Assembly (NCBI GenBank): GCA_009667805.1
Contig: CM019064.1
Coordinates: forward strand, 110,458,328-110,522,327
Origin: Leptobrachium leishanense
Lineage: Eukaryota > Chordata > Amphibia > Anura > Megophryidae
Length of the DNA stretch: 64,000 bases
Direction of reading: 5' to 3'
Part shown: one piece after another, positions 1-12,239 of the stretch
Layout of the letters: each line of letters starts with the position of its first letter
Numbering within the stretch: the first letter of the stretch is position 1
Notes under the pieces: model-generated
The model's input: only the letters and a program-made list of their open reading frames with translations
Database searches by the model: none
Told to the model about the DNA's origin: nothing
Position numbers and translations under genes: made by a program

Positions 1-275
1 AAAAAATCCGAAAAAAATAAATAAATAAAGAGAATTTATCAGGACATTTCACTCACATTTCACTGCTGTTCGGTGTTCTCAGAATAGATTAACCATTGCT
101 TCTCTATGGGTGATTTCACTGCTGCCGAAGATCACCCGTATTTTGCTGGCAATTTGCAATATTTGGTGAATTGACAGCTTTTGAATAGCCGAATGGCTCA
201 GAAATTGAACTGTGCGGGGAAATTCACAGTTCAGTGCAATTTCGGGGCCAGTTCGGCTCTCTTTGAATAATCCTG
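1..275 (-). repeat. S-family MITE, partial copy cut by the window edge
   Basis: The right end reads CTCTTTGAATAATCCTG, matching the terminal repeat of a non-autonomous family seen whole at 35740-36581, 38994-39891 and 50798-51728 (called S family here). The interior matches the same family in the orientation of the 50798 copy. A subterminal inverted repeat at about 199-250 sits where the other copies carry a hairpin, but its arms have a different sequence. The left end lies outside the window. Confidence 0.7.
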
Positions 276-941
276 ATATTGTGTCCCATCATTGCGGTTT
301 AATGTTTATTCTGTCTCCTGTTGACTTGCGTAGCTACATCTTATAAATAAGTTGATGTTCAATGGCAGTAGTATCTTTTTGTAGCTAGATGTGGAAGGCA
401 TAACTACAGCACATCTGTACATGCTTCTCATTCACACATGAATTCCACCTTTGAAACATAGGATTTTCTGCCATTATTACCATTCTTTTCAGCTATACTT
501 TCCACTTAAAGTATATGACTACCATCATGATTTGAAAAATAATAAATATCACAAATCAAAATGCAAAAAATATTACATAGTTATACTGAGTTTAGATGCT
601 AATTCCGTGTTGCATTTATAAACCCCTTCAATCTCAAGAATGATGTGGTCTAATACTGGAGAAATACAAAAGATTTTAGTCATTTGCACACAAAATTAAT
701 TTACAAGTAAACTCCAAAATGAACCCCCAATGGTTTAGTACCTTGGCCATGATACCCAAGGAGCCAAACATTTTAAACAGCTTGAATTCCTTTTTTTCCC
801 CTAAGAATGAAACACGGATTTCATTCTAAATTATAGAGACGTAATTTTGATATTTGGCCAGCAGATGGCACCATCTGCCTGTCTAAAAATGCATTCATTT
901 GAAAAAGTGCTTTTGATATTTGAAGCTTTACATGAAGCATA
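276..941. other. AT-rich non-coding stretch, nothing recognised
   Basis: No long open frame, terminal inverted repeat or tandem array was recognised here. Confidence 0.5.
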
Positions 942-1121
942 CAGGGTTATTCAGGGAGTTGTGAAAACCAAGAGAAAAACTTAATGAAGTGAAAATGATA
1001 GGTCTATATAGCCAAACCAGAAAAATTCTCCCATTTATCTCACTTTTCAAATCGGCTATTTTGACCTAGAATTTTAACGTCTCCAGTCATTCTCCTGGTT
1101 TTCACCGCTCTCTGAATGTTG
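942..1121. repeat. Short MITE related to the 58-59 kb copies
   Basis: It begins CAGGGTTATTCAGGGAG and ends in a decayed version of the inverse (CTCTCTGAATGTTGGG). The two halves contain TAGCCAAACCAGAAAAATTC and its partial complement. The same about 180-bp unit occurs three times at 58099-59033, where the ends are better preserved. The right boundary is approximate. Confidence 0.65.
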
Positions 1122-1991
1122 GGTAAAATAAAAAATTTTCTTATAGCTAAATAGATAAATATGTTGAGATGGATTAAAATACTGTAATTTGACTCATTTT
1201 TAATTTTCCAAGTATCCAATTTTTCTTTAACGCTCTTCACTCTGGATCGTGTGCCTTATAGTACACAGTGTCAAAAGGGGTGTGTAGCATCAGAGTACAG
1301 AAAGAAATAGCCTTTGAGTCAAATCCAGTAAATGTGATAAAGATAAATAATATAAATTGTCAGATTTCAAGGTCATGTATAGGAATCATAATGACATTTT
1401 TAACAATGCATCTTTCAAAGATCTAGCAGAATATAAAATATCTGTATGTGGCATAATGTCTGTATATAAAATTTACAGTAACACATTGATTTTGTACAGT
1501 ACATGGATTTTCAGCAACAAAAAAAAAACACCGGAACTTTATATGCAAAAGTGGGTGATCCCAGATTTCTTCCATTATTTTGCCTTCTTCCTGGCTGTTG
1601 TTATGCAGCTGTAAAGGTTGCTGAAATTTTTGTTATAGTGAAGATGGAGTTGCTTCTAGTATCTTCTTCTTTACATTAGTATGATATCCTTTCAATAATG
1701 ACAAATATGTGTTAATCTTTTATACATTTTGCTAGCTGTATTGTTATAATTACATATATACCATTTTGCACAGTTTGTTTGGGCACTATTAATTATTATG
1801 GGGCCAAACCGGAATGTAGCCCTTTTCAATTTTCATATATAGAATATATTTTAAAACTCCATACTAATCTGGACTGCATTGACACAAGAAACAGAATATA
1901 TTTAACCCTTTCAGTACCAAGTGATTTCCCAAAAAAACATTGTCAGGTGCCAGTGTTTTGTTTTCTTTAAACCACTAATATTTAAAGTGTA

Positions 1992-3737
1992 TGGGGGCGT
2001 GGCTGGCTGTGAAGGGAAGAGGTCACAGTTTGCAAGCACTCCGTCTGTGATTTCGGGGAAAGGCGAATTCTGGGTGACTGCCTGAGCTGTTTACCCTATG
2101 CTGTACCCCCTGAGCGGCTGGCCACCGGGTGTATACCCTCTGGAGTCCATTTAGCCCGCCCTCTGGAGCTGAGACGCAGGATTTCTAGTCCCTTGGCTGA
2201 GTCGCACTGCCGATGGCCATCTTGAGGCCTGTTCCCCTGACACGAGTTTTGGCCTTGCTGCTCTCTCTTCTCCCAGAGGGGAACTCTGCTGAGTGGACAC
2301 CTGCTGCAAACCGAGGAGATGGAGGGCCCCCGTTTCCCGGTAGCTGCGGATGGCAGTGCGGCGGAGATGAGATCTGACGGCAAGATGTCCTCCCCTCCCC
2401 CCACTGACGTGCCGATGGATGTATTGACAGGCCTAGATGCCTGTCTCGATATGTTGGGGGAGGCGGACTTGGATTTGCTTACAAGGGGTTTATGACGCTG
2501 GATGATGGCTATACTGCAGAGCTGCAGAGGTGCCGAGGCTGTCCGGGATATCGAGCATGAGGAGGGCGTACCTGTCGTTGGTGCTGAGGATCATTCAATG
2601 GTGGAGGAGGAGACATCGATGTGCGGTGCTGACCTGGGAGATCTGGCTGCCATGCTGTTGTCCACCCCCTGCTGCTGGGAGCTGCTCCTGCAGCGGGCTC
2701 CAGAGCAGTGCTGATCACTGAGGTGCTTGCTACAGAGCTGAAGATCGCAGCGCGAGCTGGCGGCCCCTCTGTGCAGTCTTTGAAGACGGTGTCTCCTGGC
2801 GGTGGCAAGCTGCCCATCGGAGGGGAGCCTACACACACTCGATCCTGTGCTGTGGGATATGCCGGAGCCAGTGCCACGTGGAGCCTTTTTGTCCAGCAGA
2901 CACTCCGCAGGGTGCCTCACCCAGACGGGGACATGTGCCCGGTTATATGGCTGGATACGGGTTGAAGTGGACTGCATCATACCGTCTGCCTTCATTCGGC
3001 TCCAGACCCGGTTCGACCCTGCGTCCCCGTCCCTCCCGGATGCCCCCTCCATTTTTGCTGCGGAGTGACTATACCTGCCTATTTGAGTTCCTCTTAATTT
3101 GGCGTGTTTTCCTTAATATTTTTTTTTATTTCTTTTTCACTTTTATTTTGCCGTTTTACCGGTTTTCTCGGGGTGCGCCATGGTGGCCTGGCGCTCAATC
3201 TGGCCCCCCGAGTTCCTGGGCCTAGTGCCTTTCCTCTCCCTTGCCCTCCCATGGTCCCTTAGATCGCCGGGCCGTGCTTGGGACGGCACGTTTATGGCCT
3301 TTGCCAATTTTTTGCTTTCTTTTTTTTCCCCTTTTTCGTTATTTTCATAGATGTCTATAACAGATTTTTTGCTTGTCTAATATTTTCTTCCCTCCTTTTT
3401 TGAGCGGTATTTTGCAGATGATTTTGCTAACCCCCCTCATTCCCTATGACTCACCGAAGATATCCTAGATTTTTCAGATGACATTTTTATTTTTAACTTC
3501 ACATTTCTAAGCAGATGACTTGCTATGGCCCTTTGATGTCGTTTTCGTTCATTATGTATGCTATGATGGCCCTTTGATGTCGTGTTTACTGCTGTTCTAC
3601 CTACTATAGCTGAACCTTTCTATGTATGTGATATTATGTGAGTTCCTATGGCCCTGCGAGGCCGATATTGCCAGTCAACCTGTGACCTTTTTGCTATTTA
3701 CAAAATAAAAACTTTAAATATAAAAAAACTAAAAAAA
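1992..3737 (+). mobile_element. LINE-derived retroposon (G family), copy 1
   Basis: The insertion is flanked by a 14-bp duplication, ATATTTAAAGTGTA (1978-1991) and ATATTTACAGTGTA (3738-3751), with one mismatch. It opens GGGGGCGTGGCTGGC, has a GC-rich 5' part of about 1 kb, then a T-rich 3' part ending near AAAATAAAAAC and an A-rich tail. The tail and duplication length indicate target-primed reverse transcription. Two further copies lie at 32590-34076 (minus) and 36664-38259 (plus). No reverse transcriptase is present, so it is probably a non-autonomous derivative of an L1/Tx1-type LINE. That class assignment is inference. Confidence 0.75.
2419..2530 (+). pseudogene. Broken copy of the G-family conserved peptide
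   Basis: The frame reads a peptide of the pattern GLDACLDML...LDLLTRGL, then a stop codon near 2491, then RWMMAILQSCRGAE. The same peptide is open in the other two copies (ACLELLDGEEEDALLTRGVW near 37110 and ACLFLLEGEDADGPLTRGVW on the minus strand near 33640). I do not recognise the domain. It may be part of an ORF1-like protein. Confidence 0.5.
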
Positions 3738-4071
3738 ATATTTACAGTGTATTTCTTACTGTACTAACATATTTGGCCAGTAGATGGTGCCATCAGCTGC
3801 AAAATAGAGCTACAGCCACTGCATTGAACAAAAGCTGCAACTGTATTGGCTGCTGAATGTCCGATGTCAGGTACATTCAGCCAGCTTATTTTACAAAGTT
3901 TGGGCATTATGTCCCCCATTGGGGCTAAAACATTTGGGGCACTTTCTGCAGCCAAATGCAAGCTAAATTAGTTTGCAGCAAACAGAGCTGCAGATCGACA
4001 TAGCTCGATATTGGTTCCAGATGTTGCCTTTGAACCCTGAGATATCTCGATCTCAGTAGTGAAGGGGTTAA

Positions 4072-6100
4072 TGGATATGTATGCAGCTTTAGAATGCTGA
4101 TTCGATGAGAAAATTGCCATCATACAATATAGTTTATTGATGCTGTCATATTCATAGGGTCAACCAAAATAAGAAACATATAATGATGTTTTTCAGACTA
4201 AAACCAAGGAACTATTGGCTCACTTTGAATCTTTTGGTGTTTTTTCAAAAAATATTGATGAGTTTTGGCCTACAATCGTTTTAGAAATATCAGCTGTTTC
4301 AATCTAAAAAAAGTTGAACACAATTGAAAATCGAAGTATGCTGTTCTGAAAAAACATGGGCTGGCAAACGTCTGAAAAATATTTTTTTTGGGGTCAGCAT
4401 CATATTGATTTTGAACACGTCCATCTGAAAATCCAATGTTAAAATGCGGGTTTCAGTGCTATTTTCTTTGTTTCCCTGTCTGAAAATCCATTTATGAGCC
4501 CCTTTGAAGACTTTTTTTGAACACGTGCTTACTGATGATTTTGAATTGCACTGTTAATACCAAAACTTCCTTCAGCGAGTGTATGCACGGGAGCCAATAA
4601 TTGAGACTTTTTTTCAGGAATCAAAATTCTAGTGTTCCCTTAATTAAGTATGCTGAATTGCATTTAAAAAAAATCTGTAAATTTCAGAGATCGTGTAAAA
4701 TTAAATGGAGCCCTACATTGTCGCTAAAGGAAATAATTGAAGTGCAGAGTAAATGTCTGACTTTGGATCCCAGAGCAGCGAACAATGAAGTTCATATTGA
4801 TTTCTCATTTTTGGGGAAAATCTAACTTTCAATTATTCTCTGTTCTACTTACTAAGTCCCATGTATTCGGATTTTCAAAATTTACAATATTATGGAAGCT
4901 CAAGCGCTCTACAATCACAGAATATAATTAACATGTCTGCTTTTTAGCAGATAATACAAATGGCAACAGAAATAACTTCAGCAATTGGGATAACCGCATA
5001 AATTCGATTGTAAACGATTTTGAGCATTTTATCTTTAGAAGAAAAAAAACAACTTTATGAAACATAGGTTATCGCTTCCCTCGTCATTAAATAATACGCA
5101 GAAATTATTTTTCTTTGTCATATAAGTGTTTCATCATTCACGCGCTGAACTCTAGCTACATTCCAGTGAGAAAATTGCATTAATATGCTTTTTTTTGTCT
5201 TAAAAATACTTTACTTTTTTTGCCAAAAGATGTTTTATCAGCATGAGTCACAGCTTGAAACGTATGATGATTAGATTTGCATGCGGCCAGTAAGAATGGA
5301 TTTTCTTTGCTCAGTATAATTAATATAGCTTTTTATGCTACTGCAGTAAGTAACAGAAAGCCAAGGGAATATTAATAGCGATGGCACCTGCAATTTTATA
5401 AATAGAGATACCAATGCATCAAGCATCTATCATAAACCCACAGGGAATTGTGTAAAATCTACTTCCATTTTTCATTCTTGCTTAGAGTACACATTATAAT
5501 ATATTATATATTTCTTTTGCATAATTTTTTTCAGGTACCCACTTTCCGGGTACTAGAAGACATCAAGACTTTCGCGTGGCATATTTTTCTCTTACCCATT
5601 TCTATATGTTAGTACCTCTTTGCATTAAAGTACTAGATAATATTTAGTTTGTTTACATTATTTTCTGTCATCGTTTATAACTTCATTATGTCATAAAAGC
5701 TGCATGTGCTGTATAAGTTGCAGAACAATTTCCTCAGTTCAATGTAATCAAAAGGTTCTGTGCCAAATTCTCTTGAATGACGAGCTCAACCCCAGCAGCA
5801 TCAATGGACTCCCTTCTGTTCTCCTACTAACATCTATCACGGTAACGCTGTTACAATAAGCATTGTGTCCTTAAAGCTATTGAAATTAACATACTGCCAT
5901 CTTGTGGCATTTGTTTCCTTTAAGAAAATAAAATATCAAAAAAGAAGTTTTATTAGATAATATTTTCTATGCTTTATTTATTTATTTTATACACTTTGTC
6001 ACATTAATGTTCAAGATTGAATCTCTATATTGAATAGCTTTGTATATGGATTTGTGTTGCATTAATGCATAATAACATTTTATTTACAATATATATATAG
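4072..6100. other. AT-rich non-coding stretch, nothing firm recognised
   Basis: There are scattered T- and A-runs and short open frames only. A pyrimidine tract followed by CAG near 5535 could act as a splice acceptor, but no adjoining open exon was seen. Confidence 0.45.
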
Positions 6101-6109
6101 AAAACAAAA

Positions 6110-6420
6110 GTTTTCCAATCACCCAGACCCAAACAAAATGATCAGAATCGTTAAGTAATAATGCCCGGAGCGTAGATCCATGAGACAGAATACAACCAAA
6201 ACTCGAGGATGCACAACAAGACGTATAAATAAACTACAATTTTAATAAACATTCATATAACAGGACCACATTTTGACCAGTAGTTGGTCTTTATCAACGT
6301 TGATAAAGACCACGACGCTAAAGACCACTTGGTGGGAGAAACATCAGTGTTCCTGTTCCATGGATTTGTGGATCAAAGTTTTGTTTATTTATAAGTACTC
6401 AAGTGTATTCTTAAGTTTTG
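6110..6420 (+). repeat. Possible Penelope-like terminal region
   Basis: The segment contains GTAGTTGGTCTTTATCAACG followed by a near inverse (TTGATAAAGACCACG), and then CTAAAGA-CCAC-ttg-GTGG-GAGAAAC at 6318-6343. Similar stem-plus-GAAA modules lie at 50635-50662, downstream of a recognisable GIY-YIG fragment, and at 47825-47850 on the minus strand. Assignment to a Penelope pseudo-LTR is tentative. Confidence 0.3.
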
Positions 6421-7061
6421 CTTAAAAAATATTATAGGTAATATTAAAGAATCAGCACTCTAAGGTCTTCTCAAAAAAATATGTCAGATTAATTCACAAA
6501 TCAGCAATACACTCAGTTAAATAGTATTGCCACCAATTTCTCATCTTCTCTCCAGGTTTACCTAGATGGGGACTGCCATGAAACTTGTTCACAGGGTGGA
6601 GTCTCATCCTTGAACTTCTGCTCTGAAAGATCACCTCGCTGAGGACACAATAAACAAATCTATCCTGTGCATAAAATATCAACCAAACTTGGATGTGATT
6701 ATGATGTGGGAATACACACTTATGATTGTTATAGTGCCAAAACAATCTGATATGGATGTTGATATATGTATTCAAATCAAGAAAATGGATATATATTTAT
6801 AGCTGTTGCCTGGGAAATATTGCAAAACATCCTCCAAAACATTGCACAGGAAATGGTAAAATGCAAAAAGGGTGTGTTCCCCAATGTGCATAAGGTATCT
6901 ATTAACATGATTATTTAGCATGCATAATTATTAACACTTTGAGATAAATTAAAACTATATAATTAAAACACTCATATCAATCTGTTTCTGGGTCTTTCTT
7001 TGATAATCTCAGCAAAATACAAACAAAAGGAATATGGTACAGTATTGCCTATAAAATGACA
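6421..7061. other. AT-rich stretch, nothing recognised
   Basis: Only a chance minus-strand open frame is present (6494-6775, low complexity, no known domain). No repeats with clear ends were seen. Confidence 0.45.
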
Positions 7062-7215
7062 TACCGTATTTTTCGCTCTATAAGACGCACTTTTTCCCCC
7101 ATAAAAAGTGTGGGGAAAAGTGTGTGCGTCTTGTGGAGCGAATACTGAAAAAAAGAGTGCACGTTGGGGCAGTGGCGTCGCAAGGTGGGGGCGGGGGGGG
7201 CGGCCCGCACCAGGT

Positions 7216-7258
7216 GACACCCGCCCTTAGGGTGACCGTCACCCTAAGGGCGGGTGTC
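7216..7258. repeat. Perfect 43-bp palindrome
   Basis: Two 21-bp arms starting GACACCCGCCCTTAGGG are separated by a single C. The pairing continues imperfectly outward (GGTG / CTCACC). Such a perfect arm pair is rare in old repeat DNA and implies a recent fold or a conversion event. Confidence 0.85.
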
Positions 7259-7330
7259 TCACCCTGCAACACAGTGTTCGGCTCCCTGCGAGTGTCCGAA
7301 ACTATGGAGCTTAGGAGCCTTAGGAGCTGG

Positions 7331-7468
7331 GGCATATCCATGAGAGCTGCTGGGGCAATATCCATGAGAGATCCTGGGGCATATCCATGAGAGCTCCTGG
7401 GTCATATCCATGAGAGCTGCTGGGGCATATCCATGAGAGCTGGGGCATATCCATGAGGGCATATCCAT
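7331..7468. repeat. Minisatellite based on GGGCATATCCATGAGAGC
   Basis: Five to six imperfect units carry CATATCCATGAG with a period of about 20-29 bp. The array makes spurious open frames on both strands. Confidence 0.8.
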
Positions 7469-7571
7469 TATTACACTATTTGATTCAGAATATTTTTTTT
7501 CCTGTTTTCCTCCTCTAAAAACTAGGTGCGTCTTATGGTCAGGTGCGTCTTATGGAGCGTAAAATACGGTA

Positions 7572-8704
7572 TATATAAATATATATATATACAGCATGCT
7601 TATAAATTCAAACTCACATGACTCAGAGCCTGTTGGAACCGGTTCTGTAAATAAAGTGAGGTGCTGAGTCTAGGGCGGCACAGTCATATCTATATTCTTC
7701 TTCCGGACATTGCTCTAAGGGATAGAGACTACACACAGTTGTATGTTTGTATAGTTGCAGAGAGCTGAAGAAAATATGATTATTGAGAATAACCAGAGTT
7801 GGAGCCTAAACTGAAACTCGGCTCTAGTGTGAACACCTATGATGCTTTGCTGGGTAGTTTCAGTAACACATCTTTTCTTGCTGGTGTCCGGTTGCTCAAA
7901 ATAATCCAGAAAATAATATAAAGCATAATTAAAGAGTACGAGGGTTTAGTAATACACAAAAAATAAAGATACAACAGTAAAGTGCATAAAATGAAAAAAA
8001 TAAATATCCCGCGGGGAAGATACGCAATTCGCTGAGAATATCGTCAGGTTTTCCAGACTAAGTAAACTGTTGCCGTAGCAAATGTGTAACAAATGCTTGA
8101 CCTTGCTGGCCCATGAATGTGCTCTCATGGCTGAGTCCCCAGGTCATAGGCTGATCAATAGCAAAGTGTTAAGTCTGGTATAGTAACTTGAGTCAAGAAT
8201 GGGCTTTGTATGGTGAAATGACAGGATATCCTTCAATTAACTGAATAGTTTATATTTGATTGCTTAATTATTAATTTTTTCTCTGTTCTGATTTGCAAAA
8301 CATGTCATAAAGATGTATGACTGTATGATTATGTGAATATCGATTGTCTGCACACTGGATAAGATAGCACTATGATAATTTATTTATAGCATTATTTATG
8401 TGGTAGAGCATTTGATATTGATGCACAACACAGGTGCAACAATCCACAGAGCTTCTAGAATTGTATGTTTTTGTCTCTTGGGTAATGTAAAGCAATTTAA
8501 TATTTCTTCTTCATTTTCCACCTGCAAACAATAAAGCACTGATTTCACACAAATGTATACATTTCTTCTTTTCTTTTAATTCTCCATCATCAGTGTACTT
8601 ATACTCTTAATCTATATTCAGTTATGTAACGGAGGACAGCATAAAAGTTCTAAATGCTTAAGCTTAGGTAGCATAGAGTCTTGTAAGGCGAACACACAGG
8701 CAGC
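7572..8704. other. AT-rich non-coding stretch, nothing recognised
   Basis: No long open frame, no terminal repeats and no tandem array with clear units were seen. Confidence 0.45.
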
Positions 8705-8985
8705 TTAAAAGGACACTCTACTCATACTAGCCACTTAATTTTTTAAAGTAGTCGGGATGTAAGAGGTGCCTCCCACTTCACCCCCCCCCCCACACCCTGC
8801 TGCCCGATTCTGGTGTTATCGCTGGGTGAAGTGGAGGAGTTTATTCCATTGCCCACAGTATCACCAGCGAACAGGATTTCGAATTTCCCAACTGTTGGTC
8901 ACCAGAACGGTCACTAGTGAAGTAATTTTTGCACTTATTTGCATGCCTTGAGAGCGGAATACATTGGGAATATAACATTCCCAAA
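8705..8985 (+). repeat. T2/Kolobok-like element, 5' fragment
   Basis: It begins TTAAAAGGACACTCTACTC and continues CTAGCCACTTAATTTTTTAA, matching the start of the T2-like element at 48298 (TTAAAGGGACACTCTATTC). The T2 family of Xenopus has TTAAAGG ends with a TTAA target. The far end was not found, so the right boundary is approximate. Confidence 0.55.
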
Positions 8986-9082
8986 TACATAGGTATAATT
9001 TAAAAATGATTTTCCCAAAAAACAATTGGCTCCTAAGAGTATTTTTGTTTTGTGGAAAATCACTTAGGAATGAAGGGGTTAA
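8986..9082 (-). repeat. P-family TTAA element, terminal fragment
   Basis: The end reads GGAAAATCACTTAGGAATGA followed by AGGGGTTAA, matching one terminus of the P family. The other terminus is missing. Confidence 0.6.
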
Positions 9083-9339
9083 TCAGGAAAAGGGTACATT
9101 AACATAAATCAATTTCTTTTTTGGATTATAAATGCATTTTTAAAACCATTAAAAAGTTGGGCATTTTATACAATATTTTTTACCTTATTTTAAAATTTAT
9201 CAAAAAAATCTATTTTTTTCTTTGTGGTTAAATGCTCTAATGTACATGGGATTGTAGTTCAGTTCTAAAATGCAAGCCTTTGGCAGAGTGTATTCAGTCA
9301 TTTGTCACTGTTCTATTGTTTGGTTTGACACATGCAAAC

Positions 9340-10010
9340 TAGATATGTGCGTTTCCTTTCATTCCGAATCGCAATAATAATAACAATAATCGAATCATAT
9401 TTTGGAAGCACTTCCAAAATAACAAATTGATTTCAGCCAAAACAGAACAAAAACTAAACAAAATGGTATATAAAAAATTGATTTAGTTTTCACGAATCGA
9501 TTTGTTATACCATTTCACTTAGACTGAGTCTGACTCAGCACAGCATCCCTGTCCATTGGCTGTGGTGCTCAATCTGTTGTATTCAGCACCACAGGACATG
9601 GACATTGTCATGGTGTCATATGTTGGCAGTGAAATTCCTTATGGAGAAGTAATTGTTGATCTATTCAGTGAACGCCGAACAACACCAAAATGTCAGGGAT
9701 ATGCCCTGATTTCCAGTGGTTCGTTCGACAGGTTTAAAAAGGCGATTTCAGCACCAAGGACATATCTTTTCACCCTAATTTTTTAAACCAAATCTAAGAG
9801 TAATCAATTCATCCTTTTCACCATTTCGAAATAACGAATCAAAACGAAATAATGAATCAATACAAAATACGATTTACTAATCTCCCGAAATAACAAATCG
9901 ATCTGAAATACAAATCACAGTAACATAACGAACGCATCGAAACATAAAAAAACCATAATGAATCGATCCAAAATGAAACTAAACAAATTTTTTTCATTGT
10001 GCTCATGTCT
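9340..10010. mobile_element. hAT-type MITE, TAGAYATGTGC ends
   Basis: The left terminus is TAGATATGTGC and the right terminus is GCTCATGTCT. Both are flanked by the perfect 8-bp duplication ATGCAAAC (9332-9339, 10011-10018). The 8-bp duplication is the hAT signature. A related element with the same ends lies at 40338-41370. The interior is rich in variants of AACGAATCGAT. No transposase is encoded; the open frame at 9556-9786 has no recognisable domain. Confidence 0.8.
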
Positions 10011-10099
10011 ATGCAAACCTAGAGACTTTTTATTACATATTACAATCCAAATGCTAAAGGGTTAAAAACCCATTAGTTCATCAGAGATTGCCCTTTCCA

Positions 10100-10690
10100 G
10101 TGGGAACTTATCATACTTTGCTCTCCCTGTGCTTAACATGGGGAGCGCAAAAAGTAATTAGCATTATGATTACAAAGTTTTAATGCTAATTACGCCCTGC
10201 TACGGTTAGCTGAAAAGTTAACCACAGCTAGGAGCTTGTGCTAACTGATTCCACTTTTGTGAAATCAGCCAGCACCAGCTGAAAACCCCCCAACAATCAG
10301 ATACTCCCCTCTCATCCTGCGACGAGAACGGTGGCCGGATCCACCACTTCTGGCCTCCGGGAGCAGAGTGAGACTGGGGGGAAAAGTCCTCAGTCTCCCT
10401 CCACGATCACTCCACGGACCTGCAGGATCTTGGAGAGGTGAGATCCTGCAGGTCATGTGACCCGGCAGCACAACCCTCCAGGGACTCTGGACTCCAGGAA
10501 GGGATACTTGGGGCAGTGCATTAGCGCGGCCTCAAGTATCCCGGAGGTAAGCGCTGCATTATGGGTCAGGCTGCTGAATTAGCACCTGCCACGTAATATG
10601 GAGCTAAAACAGGGATGCTAAGGGGAAACCTGCAAGTGCAGGTTTTCCACCTTCATGTCCCCATTTTAGCGCTACCTTTGTAATACTGCT
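10100..10690. repeat. GC-rich repeat-like segment, class unclear
   Basis: It contains GCTTAACATGGGGAGCGC and ends near TTTAGCGCTACCTTTGTAAT. These resemble interior pieces of the Harbinger-like element at 62646-63384 (CTCCCCATGTTAAG). It may be a decayed relative; ends were not resolved. Confidence 0.35.
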
Positions 10691-10744
10691 TGTTGTATTT
10701 CCTTTTGTTTTAGACACACCAGGCTATTGTCACTAACAGGGTTT

Positions 10745-11630
10745 CAAATCTATTTTATTTATTTTAATGAAAATTGGCACAGTGAAAAAATGATTTTCAT
10801 ATATATAATGCAACACAGTAAGTACAATGCTCTACTTTCATCCAACCAATCATTAATCAAAATAATAAAGATCAGATTACCTCAAAAGAAGTGTCAAGTG
10901 GTGGATCATCCAAGAAAAAGGATCAAAATGCTGAACATGTTGCACATGTTATTTTTGCGCAGCCCGAATGTGAACACACCAGTATTTGTGAGCCTCTATA
11001 ACTATATTGGTGATAAGATTGCGGTTCTGCTCTGCTTCTGACATTCAGATTGATATTTGGGAGTTTTGAGAAACAATTTACTCAAGGGTTCTCGTAACTC
11101 TCTCATAATTTTAATATTGAGGCTAACTAATTCTAGGTCATGATCTTTGTGTCTTTTTCATTTTTTTTGAGGACTGAAAGTCTAGCAAACACATTCAGTT
11201 GCTGAAAAATTATCTTATGTGCAAAACATGACATAAACAAAATGAATGAAATTAACCCCTTCACTACTGAGATTGTGTATACTCGATTAAAACTAGCAGG
11301 CACATCAGTTTAAAATCATGTTAACACAATCTGGGGCTATGCTGTACCATTGCAAATTAAATTTGTTTATGCATATTAATTTCATTTGCATTTGTGCTCC
11401 AGAACTTGCCTCCAGTTTTAGCAGTGTGGGCATGATGCTACTGAACACTTTATAAAACCAGCTGAGGAATGTCTATATTGGACTTTTCCCCAGCTGATAC
11501 TGAACATAGCTCAGAACTGTAGTAACTTCACTTGGCCATAATATGGCAACATCTGCATGTCAAATATTTTATTACAGTAAGAAATTCATTGGGAGTATTC
11601 CCAAATATTTCATACTGTATAATTAATTAA
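10745..11630 (+). repeat. Repeat block duplicated in inverse at 21.3-22.3 kb
   Basis: This block and 18035-18075 together match the reverse complement of about 21340-22260 almost base for base, including a P-family TTAA end (ACCCCTTCACTACTGAGAT at about 11257). The match continues across the Ngaro-type insertion, so the duplication is older than the insertion or lacked it. Confidence 0.85.
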
Positions 11631-11952
11631 GTCGCCTACTGATGACCGGGTCGGACATAGGGAGACAAAAAATACACAAAAAATACGCAAACACATAACT
11701 GTGGAATAATATATATATTTATTATATATAGGCCACAGCTAAAAACTCCACACAATAACCCACCATAATGACATAACCATTCCCATAACAAAATTAAAAC
11801 AATAGCCCAGTGCTGAAAGAGAACTCCCCACAACCACCACACACCTCCAAACCAACCAACCACCAAAAAACTTCCCAACTCCCAACCATCTGACCAAAGT
11901 AATCCTAACTAAAAAGGAGCCCCTAGCCAGCACTGCCTACAAGCCCCCGCCG
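11631..11952 (-). repeat. Ngaro terminal repeat B2
   Basis: It is nearly identical to 12240-12559 (B1). Both begin GTCGCCTACTGATGACC and end near AAGCCCCCGCC, with only scattered substitutions. An 84-bp spacer (11953-12036) separates it from A2. Confidence 0.92.
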
Positions 11953-12036
11953 TGACAAAGGAGTCCAACAAAAATACTGTACTAACGAAAAAACCAACCC
12001 AACCTGGAATTAAATAAAACAGGGAGGGAGGGTGGG

Positions 12037-12234
12037 GATTTTCACCGCTCTACCTCAGGAGAAAAAGGAGCACAGAGCCTCTCCACACGTGCCTTAAATA
12101 CCCTCCTGTCGACTCCTCCCACACCACTCCCGCTCAATCTCCTCACGCGCTGCAAAACCTTCTAGAAAAATCCTCCCTGCGTCCTGGCATCAGAGGCAAC
12201 TTAAGGGCCCTACGCCTTAGGTGCTTCAGGCCTT
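12037..12234 (-). repeat. Ngaro terminal repeat A2
   Basis: It is a 198-bp near-identical copy of A1 (17837-18034). Both begin GATTTTCACC on the plus strand and end in GGTGCTTCAGGCCTT. Confidence 0.92.
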
Positions 12235-12239
12235 ATTAA

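Larger units (their letters stand above)
1902..4071. mobile_element. TTAA-flanked element (P family), split by a retroposon
   Basis: The left end is TTAA-CCCTTTCAGTACCAAGTG and the right end is TCAGTAGTGAAGGGG-TTAA, giving a terminal inverted repeat close to CCCCTTCACTAC with TTAA at both sides. The layout is that of piggyBac-like MITEs. A related 434-bp copy stands alone at 26545-26978. The extra length here is the insertion at 1992-3737. The sequence after the insertion (a motif like TTACTGTA...GCCATC) continues the family consensus seen at 28733 and 21400. No transposase is visible. Confidence 0.75.
7064..7569. mobile_element. Mariner-like MITE with TA duplications
   Basis: The ends are CCGTATTTTTCGCTC and GAGCGTAAAATACGG, with TA on both sides (7062-7063, 7570-7571). 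Sub-terminal ATAAGACGCAC and GTGCGTCTTAT are also inverted. The interior holds a 43-bp palindrome and a short minisatellite, both probably acquired. No open frame resembles a transposase. Confidence 0.7.

Noticed and set aside
5505..5580. Pyrimidine tract and CAG that could start an exon
   Set aside because: No extended open frame or donor follows; such tracts are common in AT-rich DNA.
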